Assembly (NCBI GenBank): GCA_045124505.1
Contig: JBGVLZ010000103.1
Span: 1-64,000 of the forward strand
Origin: RGIG7213 sp045124505
Lineage (GTDB): Bacteria; Bacillota; Clostridia; Oscillospirales; CAG-272
Direction of reading: 5' to 3'
Length of the DNA stretch: 64,000 nucleotides
In this document: piece by piece, positions 8,638-17,122 of the stretch
How positions within the stretch are numbered: the first letter of the stretch is position 1
How the letters are laid out: each line of letters begins with the position of its first letter
Notes under the pieces: model-generated
Told to the model about the DNA's origin: nothing
Databases searched by the model: none
What the model saw: only the letters and a program-made list of their open reading frames with translations
Position numbers and translations under genes: made by a program

Positions 8638-10782
8638 ATGGATTTACAAAAATTATTAAGCGAAATGACGGTGGACGAGAAGCTGGCTCAAATGACTCAG
8701 CTCGTTCCCCAGATAATTACAGACAAGGGTGAGGGTGCTGTAACAGGTCCTATGCGCAACTTCGGTATTACGAGAAAGGTTACATCAAAAATCGGTACAC
8801 TTCTCGGCGGAAGCGGTGCAGAACAGCTCAAATTCCTGCAGGATTTCCACATGGATGAAGATCCGCACAAAATCCCCCTTTTGTTTATGGCTGATATCAT
8901 ACACGGTTACCGCACGATCTATCCCGTTCCGCTCGGACTCGGCGCATCATTTGATACAGAGCTTGCGGAACAGTGCTGTGCTATGGCGGCAAAGGAAGCC
9001 GTTGCGGGAGGGTTGCATGTAACATTTGCACCTATGGTTGACCTTGTGCGTGATGCACGCTGGGGCAGATGTATGGAAACAACAGGTGAGGACCCGTATC
9101 TCAACTCTAAAATGTCTGCGGCTATGGTCAGAGGATTTCAGGGTGAGAACCTCGAAAAAGACAAAATTGCCGCTTGTGTAAAGCATTTTGCCGCATACGG
9201 CGCTTGCGACGGCGGACGTGACTATGACGCTGTTGAGCTTGGCGACAGAACTCTGCGTGAATTTTACATGCCCGCTTATAAAGCGGCTGTTGATGAGGGT
9301 GTTGAGCTTGTAATGACATCATTCAACACACTTAACGGTGTTCCCTCCTCTGCAAATAAATATCTCGTTGACGATATTCTCCGTAAGGAATGGGGCTTTG
9401 ACGGAATCGTAATTTCCGACTTCAACGCCTTTTACGAAATGATCTCACACGGAATTTGTGCAAATGAAAAGGAATGTGCTAAAAAAGCACTCGATGCAAC
9501 AAGTGACATTGAAATGATGTCAACATGCTTTGTTAAATTCGGAAAAGAGCTTCTTGAAGAAGGCGAAATAACAGAAAAACAGCTTGACGATGCTGTTATG
9601 CGTATTCTGAAGCTTAAAGAAAAGCTCGGTCTTTTTGAAGATCCGTACAGAGGCGCAAGCGTTGAAGAAGAAAAGAGATTGCACCTTTGCAAGGAACACA
9701 GAGATCTTGCAAGAGTTGCCGCTGAAAAGAGTGCGGTGCTTTTGAAAAATGAAGGCGTACTTCCCTTTGATGAAAACGTGAAGAAGATCGCCGTTATCGG
9801 TCCTGCGGCTGACCACGGTATGATCGGTGGCTGGTTCTGCTGCGGTACTGTCGCAGAAGCTGTCAGCGCACTTGACGGTATCAAGGGTATTGCAAAAAAT
9901 GCCGATGTTAAGCTTGCATTCGGTTCGACCTTTGATCCCAACGAAAAGCCCGAGGCTGTTGCTGACAGAATTGCAGAGGCGAAGAAGCTTGCGGCTGAAT
10001 CTGACGCTGTAGTTCTCTGCATAGGCGAAGAAATGGATATGAGCGGTGAATCACACACACGTGCAAGAATATCCATCAGCGATGCTCAGGCAGAGCTTGT
10101 AAAAGAAGTTTGCTCAGTTAACAAGAATACCGTAACGGTCATTTACTGCGGACGTCCGCTCGCCCTTGAAAAGATAAACGATATTTCACCCGCAACGATT
10201 ATTTTCTGGCATCCCGGTACGGAGGGTGGAAATGCTCTTGCAAATCTGCTTTTCGGACGTGTAAACTTCCAGGGAAAGCTTCCTATGACATTCCCCTACG
10301 AAGGACAGTCGCCGTACTTCTATAACCACCTGCCTACAGGAAGACCTAACGGCAACGGCGGTTACTGCTTAAGATATCTCGACACACCGTATGAACCCGT
10401 TTATCCCTTCGGATACGGCATGTCTTATACAACATTTGACATTTCCGCCCCCACTCTCTCAAATAACGAAATGACAGAGGACGGCGAGATAACAGTATCC
10501 GTAAATGTTAAAAACACGGGTAACGTCGAAGGTATTGAAACAGTACAGCTTTACATCAACGATGTTACAGCATCCGTTTCAAGACCTGTAAAGGAAATGA
10601 AAGGATATCAGAAGGTAGCACTTGCTCCGTGTGAAGAAAAAACAGTAACCTTTAAAATAACACTTGACGCTTTGAAATTCCACACATTCAGCGGAGAATA
10701 CAAAGCAGAAAAGGGTAAATTCAAGGTATTTGTTTCTAACCGTTCCGACGTCAAGGAATTTACAGAATTCAAGCTTATATAA
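8638..10782 (+). CDS. Glycoside hydrolase family 3 (beta-glucosidase type)
   Basis: A 714-residue GH3 enzyme without a signal peptide, so probably cytoplasmic. It has the N-terminal barrel domain with the nucleophile Asp261 in GIVISDFNAF, the substrate-binding KHFAAYGACDGGRDY (about 182-196), the alpha/beta sandwich domain (about 380-580), and a C-terminal fibronectin III-like domain (about 620-710). GH3 members release terminal beta-linked sugars (glucose, xylose or GlcNAc). The two-domain plus FnIII architecture favours beta-glucosidase/xylosidase over NagZ. It is divergent from the TetR gene and probably acts on oligosaccharides taken up from plant polymers. Confidence 0.93.
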   Translation: MDLQKLLSEMTVDEKLAQMTQLVPQIITDKGEGAVTGPMRNFGITRKVTSKIGTLLGGSGAEQLKFLQDFHMDEDPHKIPLLFMADIIHGYRTIYPVPLGLGASFDTELAEQCCAMAAKEAVAGGLHVTFAPMVDLVRDARWGRCMETTGEDPYLNSKMSAAMVRGFQGENLEKDKIAACVKHFAAYGACDGGRDYDAVELGDRTLREFYMPAYKAAVDEGVELVMTSFNTLNGVPSSANKYLVDDILRKEWGFDGIVISDFNAFYEMISHGICANEKECAKKALDATSDIEMMSTCFVKFGKELLEEGEITEKQLDDAVMRILKLKEKLGLFEDPYRGASVEEEKRLHLCKEHRDLARVAAEKSAVLLKNEGVLPFDENVKKIAVIGPAADHGMIGGWFCCGTVAEAVSALDGIKGIAKNADVKLAFGSTFDPNEKPEAVADRIAEAKKLAAESDAVVLCIGEEMDMSGESHTRARISISDAQAELVKEVCSVNKNTVTVIYCGRPLALEKINDISPATIIFWHPGTEGGNALANLLFGRVNFQGKLPMTFPYEGQSPYFYNHLPTGRPNGNGGYCLRYLDTPYEPVYPFGYGMSYTTFDISAPTLSNNEMTEDGEITVSVNVKNTGNVEGIETVQLYINDVTASVSRPVKEMKGYQKVALAPCEEKTVTFKITLDALKFHTFSGEYKAEKGKFKVFVSNRSDVKEFTEFKLI

Positions 10783-10788
10783 AATTTC

Positions 10789-10822
10789 GGCGCACTTGTG
10801 TAAACAGGTGCGCCTTATTATA
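10789..10822 (+). terminator. Terminator after GH3
   Basis: GGCGCAC (10789-10795) pairs with GTGCGCC (10808-10814), followed by a T/A-rich tail. Confidence 0.75.
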
Positions 10823-10853
10823 TTATAACACATGATTGCTTTGACAAAAACAG

Positions 10854-10882
10854 TTGAAAAATTTACAATATTGTGTTATAAT
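10854..10882 (+). promoter_or_regulatory. Promoter for the glucosaminidase gene
   Basis: TTGAAA (10854-10859) and TATAAT (10877-10882), spacer 17; a 63-base leader follows. Confidence 0.75.
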
Positions 10883-10945
10883 GCGGATATATATGCATAT
10901 TTCAGATTTTCGTGAACGTTATTTTTAAAAGGATGGTAAATTCAG

Positions 10946-12889
10946 ATGAATTTTATTAAAAAAATATCATCACTCACTCTTGCGCTTGTTACGGTGCTCT
11001 GTGTATTTGCTTCCCCTGTTTCTGTTTTGGCGGAAAATGCGGAAGATGAAGCATACATGCAGTCGCTTAAAGACAAGGGCTTCCCCGACGATTATCTTAA
11101 CTCTCTGCTTGCTTTGCACAAGACATACAAGGATTGGACATTTGAGCCGTTGCTTATCACGGAAATAAGCCGTCAGCAGGGCAAAGAATCCGAATACACA
11201 TGGGATTATGTTGTATATCAGGAATACGATGCGGAAATAAAGAGAAATCTTTGCTCCCGTTCCGAATCCTCATACAGAGATTTTTCACACACAACACTGT
11301 ACGATTCAGGCTGGTACAAGGCTTCACGTGCCGCTGTTGAATATGAAATGGACCCCAGAAACTTCTTGACTGAAAAAAGTATTTTCCGTTTTCTTGAGCT
11401 TTCTTGGGCAGACGGCATAACGCTTGATGCCGTAAAAGCCGCTGTCAGCGGTACATTTATGGAAAACGCAACGCTTGACGGTGAATATTCCGACACAACA
11501 TACGCTGAATTTTTCTACAACACAGGAAAAGAAGTAGGCGTTAACCCTGTTTTCCTCGCTTCACGTATAAGACAGGAGCAAGGTACCGGCAAATCCCCTC
11601 TTATCACGGGTGCTTGCGGTGACAAAATGTGGTATTATTACGATAACGGAAGCGGTAAATATTCTAAAACAGACGAAAACGGAAATCTCATAAATGCTCC
11701 CACATCGGGATTCACGCTTGCAGAATCCAAAAAATACAACGGTTATTATAACTATTTTAATATGGGTTCATCAGGTACGGGATATTTTCAGATATTTACA
11801 GGCGGTATGAATGAAGCTATTGAAGGTACACCCGTAATGGCATCTGAGTGGGGCGGAAATCCCTCATGGAATACAAGATGGAAAGCACTCTACGGCGGTT
11901 CCCTCAAAGTAAAAGAAAAATACATAAGCATATACCAGAATATACCCTATCTTCAGAAATTCAACGTAGACGCACGCTCAAGCAAAAACTTCTGGGGACA
12001 GTACATGCAGAACGTAACCGCCGCAACAAGCGAAGGAAACACGATGTACCGTTCATATGCGGAAAACGGATTTTTGGATACAGCAATTTCATTCCTCATT
12101 CCCGTATACGAAGGCATGCCGAAAAACAAATGCCCCCTTCCCGACGGTTCTGAATTTGTTTCGGGTTCCCTGCTCACCGAAGACGGCGTTGAATCGTATG
12201 AGGTTTACGATCTCAAAGATGTTCCGAGAAACGACGGGCTTGTTATGAAGCTTGAAGAACAAGGCATTACATGGCGTGTCGTAAAGGGAACTCCGACATC
12301 TGTTATTGATCTGGGCAGACTTAACCTTTCTAAATATGATTATGTCTATATTGACTACTCTACAAAGGGCGATTTCAAGGCAACAACCGATGGAAAACGT
12401 GCAGGTTTCGGTCTTGCAACAACTGCCGACGGCGATTTTTCATCAGGTAACGAAGACGCATTTGACATTGATTATGTAAATCTCAAAAGCGGCAACGGTG
12501 ATGATTTATGGCGCAGAACTGCAAAGCTCAGCCTTGATTCATCATTCATAGGCGACATTTATCTTGCCGCATATATGCCCGGCGGAGATGAATTTTTGAT
12601 ACACAACATCGTTTTTGTAACGGAAACAGGTCACACGGGAACACTCATTGATCCTGAAGCTGAAACAGAAGCGCCCGAAACAGATCCTGTTACCGAAGCC
12701 GAAGTAACAGAAGAGCCCTCCGTTCCTGCAGGTAATGTAACCGATGCTCCCTCGGATGATGAAAAGGGCGGCGGTATATCCACAATGTGGATAGTTGCAA
12801 TTATTGTAACCGTAGTTGCAGCTGTAGGTGTTGTTGTATTCTTCTTTCTGTACAGCAAAAAATCATCGCAAAGCACAGAAAACAAATAA
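10946..12889 (+). CDS. Membrane-anchored N-acetylglucosaminidase-like peptidoglycan hydrolase
   Basis: A 647-residue exported protein. It has a signal peptide (1-29, cleaved near SVLA-EN), an N-terminal region beginning MQSLKDKGFPDDYLNSLLALH as in clostridial LytG/SleB-neighbouring hydrolases, and a mannosyl-glycoprotein endo-beta-N-acetylglucosaminidase-type domain (about 185-410). Glu211 in RIRQEQGTG is the probable catalytic acid. A beta-rich region (about 415-560), a Glu/Thr/Pro linker and one C-terminal transmembrane helix (about 613-635) with a KK tail complete it. It probably cleaves peptidoglycan glycan strands at the cell surface. The anchor is a membrane helix, not a sortase motif, as in two other proteins here. 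Confidence 0.85.
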   Translation: MNFIKKISSLTLALVTVLCVFASPVSVLAENAEDEAYMQSLKDKGFPDDYLNSLLALHKTYKDWTFEPLLITEISRQQGKESEYTWDYVVYQEYDAEIKRNLCSRSESSYRDFSHTTLYDSGWYKASRAAVEYEMDPRNFLTEKSIFRFLELSWADGITLDAVKAAVSGTFMENATLDGEYSDTTYAEFFYNTGKEVGVNPVFLASRIRQEQGTGKSPLITGACGDKMWYYYDNGSGKYSKTDENGNLINAPTSGFTLAESKKYNGYYNYFNMGSSGTGYFQIFTGGMNEAIEGTPVMASEWGGNPSWNTRWKALYGGSLKVKEKYISIYQNIPYLQKFNVDARSSKNFWGQYMQNVTAATSEGNTMYRSYAENGFLDTAISFLIPVYEGMPKNKCPLPDGSEFVSGSLLTEDGVESYEVYDLKDVPRNDGLVMKLEEQGITWRVVKGTPTSVIDLGRLNLSKYDYVYIDYSTKGDFKATTDGKRAGFGLATTADGDFSSGNEDAFDIDYVNLKSGNGDDLWRRTAKLSLDSSFIGDIYLAAYMPGGDEFLIHNIVFVTETGHTGTLIDPEAETEAPETDPVTEAEVTEEPSVPAGNVTDAPSDDEKGGGISTMWIVAIIVTVVAAVGVVVFFFLYSKKSSQSTENK

Positions 12890-12907
12890 GATGTAACATT
12901 ATAGGGG

Positions 12908-12969
12908 TGGCTCATTTAAGGAAATATATGGGGCGACTTATTTTGGGAGTTATTTCCTTAAATGAGCCA
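12908..12969. repeat. Perfect 19-bp palindrome between two converging genes
   Basis: TGGCTCATTTAAGGAAATA (12908-12926) is perfectly complementary in reverse to 12951-12969, with a 24-base loop. It lies between the glucosaminidase and the serine recombinase, whose 3' ends converge. There is no clear T-run, so it is either an unusual bidirectional terminator or a repeat element. Related hairpins occur at 42260 and 57394. Confidence 0.75.
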
Positions 12970-12980
12970 GCCTCATATAC

Positions 12981-14345
12981 CTACTTAATATTCCCTGTAT
13001 AAAAAATCTCAACGGAATCTTTTGTTATAACTATTTTTTCTATAATTTCTCTTAAAACGCTTTGTTTTTCTTCAAGCGTCATTGTATCCCAAACCCCCGC
13101 TATAGCACTGAGCTTTTTAAGCTGTTCTCTGGATGCACGTGAAACACTTCGTGTTTCTTTTTCGGATCGTATTTTTTCTTCAATTTCAGAAAGCTCACGC
13201 TTTCGGCGGTTTATTTCATCCTTTAAAACATCATCGTCAGCCTCTGAATAAAGCTCATACAAGCGTGACAGTTTCTTTTTGATGCCTGTTTTTGTTTTTT
13301 CAAGCACATCAAGAATGTCCGTTTCACCGCTTAATCCGTTTTTTTCTTCATACCTTAAAGAAAAAATATCATCAAGAACGATTTTTTCAAGTTCTTCCGC
13401 ATCTACTTTTATGTTGTCGCACGCACTGCCCTTAGATAAATGAGGTTTCGATTTATCCTGAGAGTAACAATATATTTTGTACTTTCCACCACTCCATTTC
13501 TGATACCTCATTTTTGCACCGCACACACCGCAGATTATAAGTCCTGCCAGAAGTGCTTTTGATGTGCGTGTTTGCTTTTTGTGTCTGCGCTTCATTTCGG
13601 CTTGTGCGGAATAAAAAACGTCCTCAGACACAATCGGTTCGTGACAGCCTTTATATTCCACACCGTTGTAGACGATACAGCCTATGTTTGTTTTGCGCTT
13701 TAATATCTGAATGGCAAGCCTTTCATATTTAAGTCCTGTGAGCTTTGCAATTTTTAATGTTGAATATCCCTGTAGATAAAGCGAATATATTTGTCTTACA
13801 ATTTCGGCATCGTCATTGGGAACAAGAATGCCTTTTTCCCTGTCGTAATCATATCCAAACGGCGTTCTGCCTCCACCGGGCCACAGTCCGCTTTTGACAC
13901 GTTCACGCATACCAAGCCCTGTGCGCTCCTTTATCGTTTCCCTTTCAAGCTGTGCAAATGCTGACATTATACCGAGCATCGCACGTCCGATCGGTGTTGA
14001 CGTATCCATATTTTCACGAAGCGATACAAAGCTGGTTTTGTTCGGTATCAGCACATCTTCTATAAGATACAATGTGTCCTTCTGGCTTCTTGAAAGTCTG
14101 TCAAGTTTATACACAACCACACAGCTGATCTTACCTTGCTTTATGTCTTCAATAAGCCGTTGCATCTGCGGACGTTCAATATTTGAACCTGAAAATCCCC
14201 CGTCTGTATAAAAGCTGTAATTTTTAATTTGTTTGCTCTGACAGTACCCTTTCAGCATCTCTGTTTGCGCTTCAATGGAGTATCCCTCTTCCCTTTGCGC
14301 ATCAGTCGAAACACGGATATAAAGGGCGGCTTTTCGATCATTCAT
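12981..14345 (-). CDS. Serine recombinase with zinc ribbon
   Basis: A 454-residue large serine recombinase. The N-terminal resolvase domain has Ser13 in YIRVSTDAQ as nucleophile and the arginine motif KLDRLSRSQKD; then comes the Recombinase domain (about 165-260), a zinc beta-ribbon (ICGVCGAKM with a later CYS...ACD pair, about 270-320) and a coiled-coil C-terminus (about 340-420). Such enzymes move or excise DNA by site-specific recombination. No phage, transposon or conjugation genes are nearby, so it may be a remnant or a domesticated enzyme. The start codon overlaps the end of the small upstream gene by eight bases. Confidence 0.9.
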   Translation of the reverse strand: MNDRKAALYIRVSTDAQREEGYSIEAQTEMLKGYCQSKQIKNYSFYTDGGFSGSNIERPQMQRLIEDIKQGKISCVVVYKLDRLSRSQKDTLYLIEDVLIPNKTSFVSLRENMDTSTPIGRAMLGIMSAFAQLERETIKERTGLGMRERVKSGLWPGGGRTPFGYDYDREKGILVPNDDAEIVRQIYSLYLQGYSTLKIAKLTGLKYERLAIQILKRKTNIGCIVYNGVEYKGCHEPIVSEDVFYSAQAEMKRRHKKQTRTSKALLAGLIICGVCGAKMRYQKWSGGKYKIYCYSQDKSKPHLSKGSACDNIKVDAEELEKIVLDDIFSLRYEEKNGLSGETDILDVLEKTKTGIKKKLSRLYELYSEADDDVLKDEINRRKRELSEIEEKIRSEKETRSVSRASREQLKKLSAIAGVWDTMTLEEKQSVLREIIEKIVITKDSVEIFYTGNIK

Positions 14346-14496
14346 TTTCCTTCAGTTCTTTATCTTCATCATTTTGCATACCTGTACGTCTGTTAACGGC
14401 ATCTATTGCCATCTGTATTTTTTCGGACGACACGGTTTTTGATGAAAGCTCGTTAAATTCCACGGGCACCGATTCTATATATCTTTTTATAACCAT
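14338..14496 (-). CDS. Small protein coupled to the serine recombinase
   Basis: A 52-residue, charged, soluble protein (MVIKRYIESVPVEFNELSSK, ending KENE) of unknown function. The start at 14496 is chosen because AGGAGGG lies just upstream. Its last codons overlap the recombinase start by eight bases, so translation is likely coupled. I do not recognise the family. By position it could be a directionality factor or modulator, but it is small and lacks an obvious helix-turn-helix. Confidence 0.7.
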   Translation of the reverse strand: MVIKRYIESVPVEFNELSSKTVSSEKIQMAIDAVNRRTGMQNDEDKELKENE

Positions 14497-14567
14497 GAAA
14501 ATTCCCTCCTGTTCAAACAGGATTTTAACCAAATACATATTTATAATTCAAAAAGGGGTGATTTGAT

Positions 14568-15512
14568 ATGAACTTCAAGCGTTTTATATCTTTTCTTCTG
14601 CTTCTTATGCTCGTTTCATCTTCGTTTATATCGTGCCGATATCTTTCGGAAGACTATTATAAAACAGATGAAAACAACAGCGCAAGTGAATACAGCATAA
14701 GCGTTTCCGATTATTCGGGAAATTCATATGTACTCGAAAAAGCACCCGAGGGTGTGTACGTATCTTCAGCAAGCTGTGCGGAAATAATGATAAAGCTCGG
14801 TGCGGCAAGGCTTATAAAATCATGTTCTGCCGAATGTAAGGAACTTTCCGGTATGCCTTCCTCTGCAAGAGTCGCAACAGGCGGATTTATCACAGCCGAT
14901 GCTTTAAAAAACCTGGGCGTTGACACGTTGATATTTTCATCAAACGACAGCGGAATTGACATTGAATCATTTAAAAGCGCAGGCTTCAAGGCATTTATAT
15001 TCATGGATGAAGGCGGTGTAAGCGTCGCTGAATCAAACATACGTCTTGCAGGTGCTGTAACATTCAAATCAGATATTGCAGAAAAAATCATTGAAGATAT
15101 GCGTGCGGAAATAGGTGTTGTGAAAGCACTTGCCGACAGGGCAACCATAAAACGCAAGGTATACGTCGAAGGCGGTACACCGAAAAATTATTTTGCCTAT
15201 TGCAAAGGATCTTTAATAGGCGAGCTTGTGGAGCTTGCAGGCGGTGAAAACATCTTCACATCGGATGAAAAAACGGTAAGCTCCGATATTACAACAGTTT
15301 TGAGCACTAACCCCGAAATAATAATAAGCTTTGTTACGGATGAAAAATTCACCGTAAACGATATACGCAAACGGAAAAGTTATGAAAACATTTCAGCTTG
15401 CAAAAACGGTCAGGTATTTCTCTTTGATGAATCGGCAACTCCAGTAAGACCTGCACCGTCACTCACAGATGCACTTTACCAAATTGCAAAATTTATAGGA
15501 ACGGCGGAATGA
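14568..15512 (+). CDS. Periplasmic-binding-type lipoprotein (iron/cobalamin class)
   Basis: A 314-residue substrate-binding protein of the BtuF/FhuD class (PF01497-like). A signal peptide ends in the lipobox SFISC, with the lipid-bearing Cys23. The mature part has APEGVYVSSASCAEIMIKLGA and DALKNLGVDTLIFSS, typical of the two-lobed fold, with a long connecting helix (about 165-205). It would capture a siderophore, haem or cobalamin outside the membrane. No permease or ATPase gene is next to it, so its transporter partner is elsewhere or shared. It overlaps the next gene by four bases (ATGA). Confidence 0.82.
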   Translation: MNFKRFISFLLLLMLVSSSFISCRYLSEDYYKTDENNSASEYSISVSDYSGNSYVLEKAPEGVYVSSASCAEIMIKLGAARLIKSCSAECKELSGMPSSARVATGGFITADALKNLGVDTLIFSSNDSGIDIESFKSAGFKAFIFMDEGGVSVAESNIRLAGAVTFKSDIAEKIIEDMRAEIGVVKALADRATIKRKVYVEGGTPKNYFAYCKGSLIGELVELAGGENIFTSDEKTVSSDITTVLSTNPEIIISFVTDEKFTVNDIRKRKSYENISACKNGQVFLFDESATPVRPAPSLTDALYQIAKFIGTAE

Positions 15513-16435
15513 TTATGAAAACAAGAATTGAAAACTACAAAAATTACGGAAAAACACTTTTTATCGAAGAAGGCGATATCACGCTCGGCGTAACACTTGA
15601 TGTTGGACCGAGAGTTATATATATGTCGCTTGACGGCTGCGAAAACCTCTTTTTTGAGGATATAGGCAGAGAAACACAAAGAACAGACGAAGCGTTTGAA
15701 AATGCCTTTGGAAAAGGCACAGCATGGTACATCTACGGCGGACACAGAATTTGGATGTCGCCTGAAGAATACCCCTTGACATACAACCCCGATAACTCAC
15801 CGATAGAATACGAAATATCGGACAATGCCGTAACATTCACACAGCTTCCGTATGCAGGCGGACTTGTATCAGCACAGCTTAAGCTGGTATTTGAAAACGG
15901 CGGCATCACTGTCTATAACACAGTTAAAAACATAACCGATAAAACATTGAACGGCGCTGTATGGGCACTTTCCGTTATGGCGCAGGACGGTGTTGGATTT
16001 GTCGCACAAAACACAGAAAACACAGGACTTCTGCCTAACAGAAAGCTTGTACTCTGGCCGTACACATCACTTGCAGATAAAAGATTGCATCTGTTTGACA
16101 AATACGTTGCTGTAAAGCAGGATAAAGAAGCTGTATGCGACTTCAAGATCGCAACAGATTCAAACTGCGGTCTTGTATGCTATTATAAAAACGGTGTTCT
16201 TTTCACTAAAAAATTTGATGTTGATAAAAACGGTGTTTACCCCGACGGCGGTGTTTGCTGTGAATTTTTCACGGGCAAAAATTTCTTTGAGCTTGAGTCG
16301 CTCAGCCCTCTTTGCGATATAGCCCCGGGCGCATCTCTTACACATATTGAGCGTTGGAATCTGGCAAAATGCGACACTTTGACTGAAATTTCAGAAAATA
16401 GCCTTGACAATTTATTAAAAATAACCAAACAATAA
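15509..16435 (+). CDS. DUF4380-like mutarotase-fold protein
   Basis: A 308-residue protein without signal peptide. It resembles DUF4380 and the galactose-mutarotase superfamily: GVTLDVGPRVIYMSLDG near the N-terminus, YGGHRIWMSPEEYP (about 76-89) and GGLVSAQLKLVFENGG, with a C-terminal ESLSPLCDIAPGASLTHIERW typical of aldose-1-epimerase-like proteins. The substrate is probably a sugar, but catalytic residues cannot be named with confidence. It is translationally coupled to the binding lipoprotein by an ATGA overlap; a second in-frame ATG at 15515 is an alternative start. Confidence 0.7.
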   Translation: MIMKTRIENYKNYGKTLFIEEGDITLGVTLDVGPRVIYMSLDGCENLFFEDIGRETQRTDEAFENAFGKGTAWYIYGGHRIWMSPEEYPLTYNPDNSPIEYEISDNAVTFTQLPYAGGLVSAQLKLVFENGGITVYNTVKNITDKTLNGAVWALSVMAQDGVGFVAQNTENTGLLPNRKLVLWPYTSLADKRLHLFDKYVAVKQDKEAVCDFKIATDSNCGLVCYYKNGVLFTKKFDVDKNGVYPDGGVCCEFFTGKNFFELESLSPLCDIAPGASLTHIERWNLAKCDTLTEISENSLDNLLKITKQ

Positions 16436-16456
16436 TTAAATTATTGTTAAAAGCTA

Positions 16457-16485
16457 TTGATTTTTACATAGAATTATGGTATAGT
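16457..16485 (+). promoter_or_regulatory. Promoter for hpf
   Basis: TTGATT (16457-16462) and TATAGT (16480-16485), spacer 17, about 56 bases before the start codon. Confidence 0.7.
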
Positions 16486-16541
16486 AAAAATGCAAGATAG
16501 AAGCCGAATATTTTGCAATTTCTCGTAAAGGTGGTTTTTCT

Positions 16542-17069
16542 ATGAAAACATTGATAGTGGCTAAACAAATTACCGTTACCGATGATTTGAAAGCAATCAT
16601 TGAAAAGAAGCTTGAAAAATTCGATAAATTTTTCAACGACAACGCTTCCGCATCAGTTGTTCTTTCAAGGAAACGCGAAAAAGAGATATTGGAGCTTACA
16701 ATAACAGTCGGCAGTACACTGTTCCGTGCAGAGGAAGAAAGTGATACTTTCAGAAATGCACTGGACAATGCAGTTGATATAATTGAACGTCAGATAAGAA
16801 AGAATAAGACGAGGCTCCAGAAGCGTCTCCGCGACGGATATTTCGACCATGCGGTATATGATATCGAGCCTGATGAAGACGAGGAAGCGCCCTTCAAGAT
16901 AAGGGAAAAAACATTCCCCTTCAGACCTATGTCGGTTGAAGAAGCGATCCTCCAGATGAATCTTTTGGGACATCAGTTCTTCGTTTTCGTCAATGCAGAT
17001 ACAGAAAAAACGAATGTAATTTACAAACGTAAGGATAATGACTACGGTCTTATTGTCCCTGAAGATTAA
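16542..17069 (+). CDS. hpf: Ribosome hibernation promoting factor, long form
   Basis: A 175-residue long-form HPF. The N-terminal S30AE domain (1-100) binds in the decoding centre. The C-terminal dimerisation domain (about 115-175) carries FPFRPMSVEEAILQMNLLGH and the FFVFVNADT core. It joins 70S ribosomes into inactive 100S dimers in stationary phase. AGGTGG lies before the ATG. It is a single gene with its own promoter and a strong terminator. Confidence 0.95.
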   Translation: MKTLIVAKQITVTDDLKAIIEKKLEKFDKFFNDNASASVVLSRKREKEILELTITVGSTLFRAEEESDTFRNALDNAVDIIERQIRKNKTRLQKRLRDGYFDHAVYDIEPDEDEEAPFKIREKTFPFRPMSVEEAILQMNLLGHQFFVFVNADTEKTNVIYKRKDNDYGLIVPED

Positions 17070-17085
17070 TATTTACGACTAAATT

Positions 17086-17122
17086 AAAAATTCCGACAGT
17101 CCTGTGGGCTGTCGGAATTTTT
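17086..17122 (+). terminator. Bidirectional terminator after hpf
   Basis: AAAAATTCCGACAG (17086-17099) pairs with CTGTCGGAATTTTT (17109-17122). It serves both hpf and the converging gene on the minus strand. Confidence 0.9.

Noticed and set aside
9432..10076. Long open frame antisense to the GH3 gene
   Set aside because: It follows from codon bias of the GH3 gene, has serine/alanine-rich low-complexity sequence and no ribosome site.
12981..14496. Serine recombinase as evidence of a prophage
   Set aside because: No capsid, portal, terminase or lysis genes are near; flanking genes are ordinary chromosomal ones.
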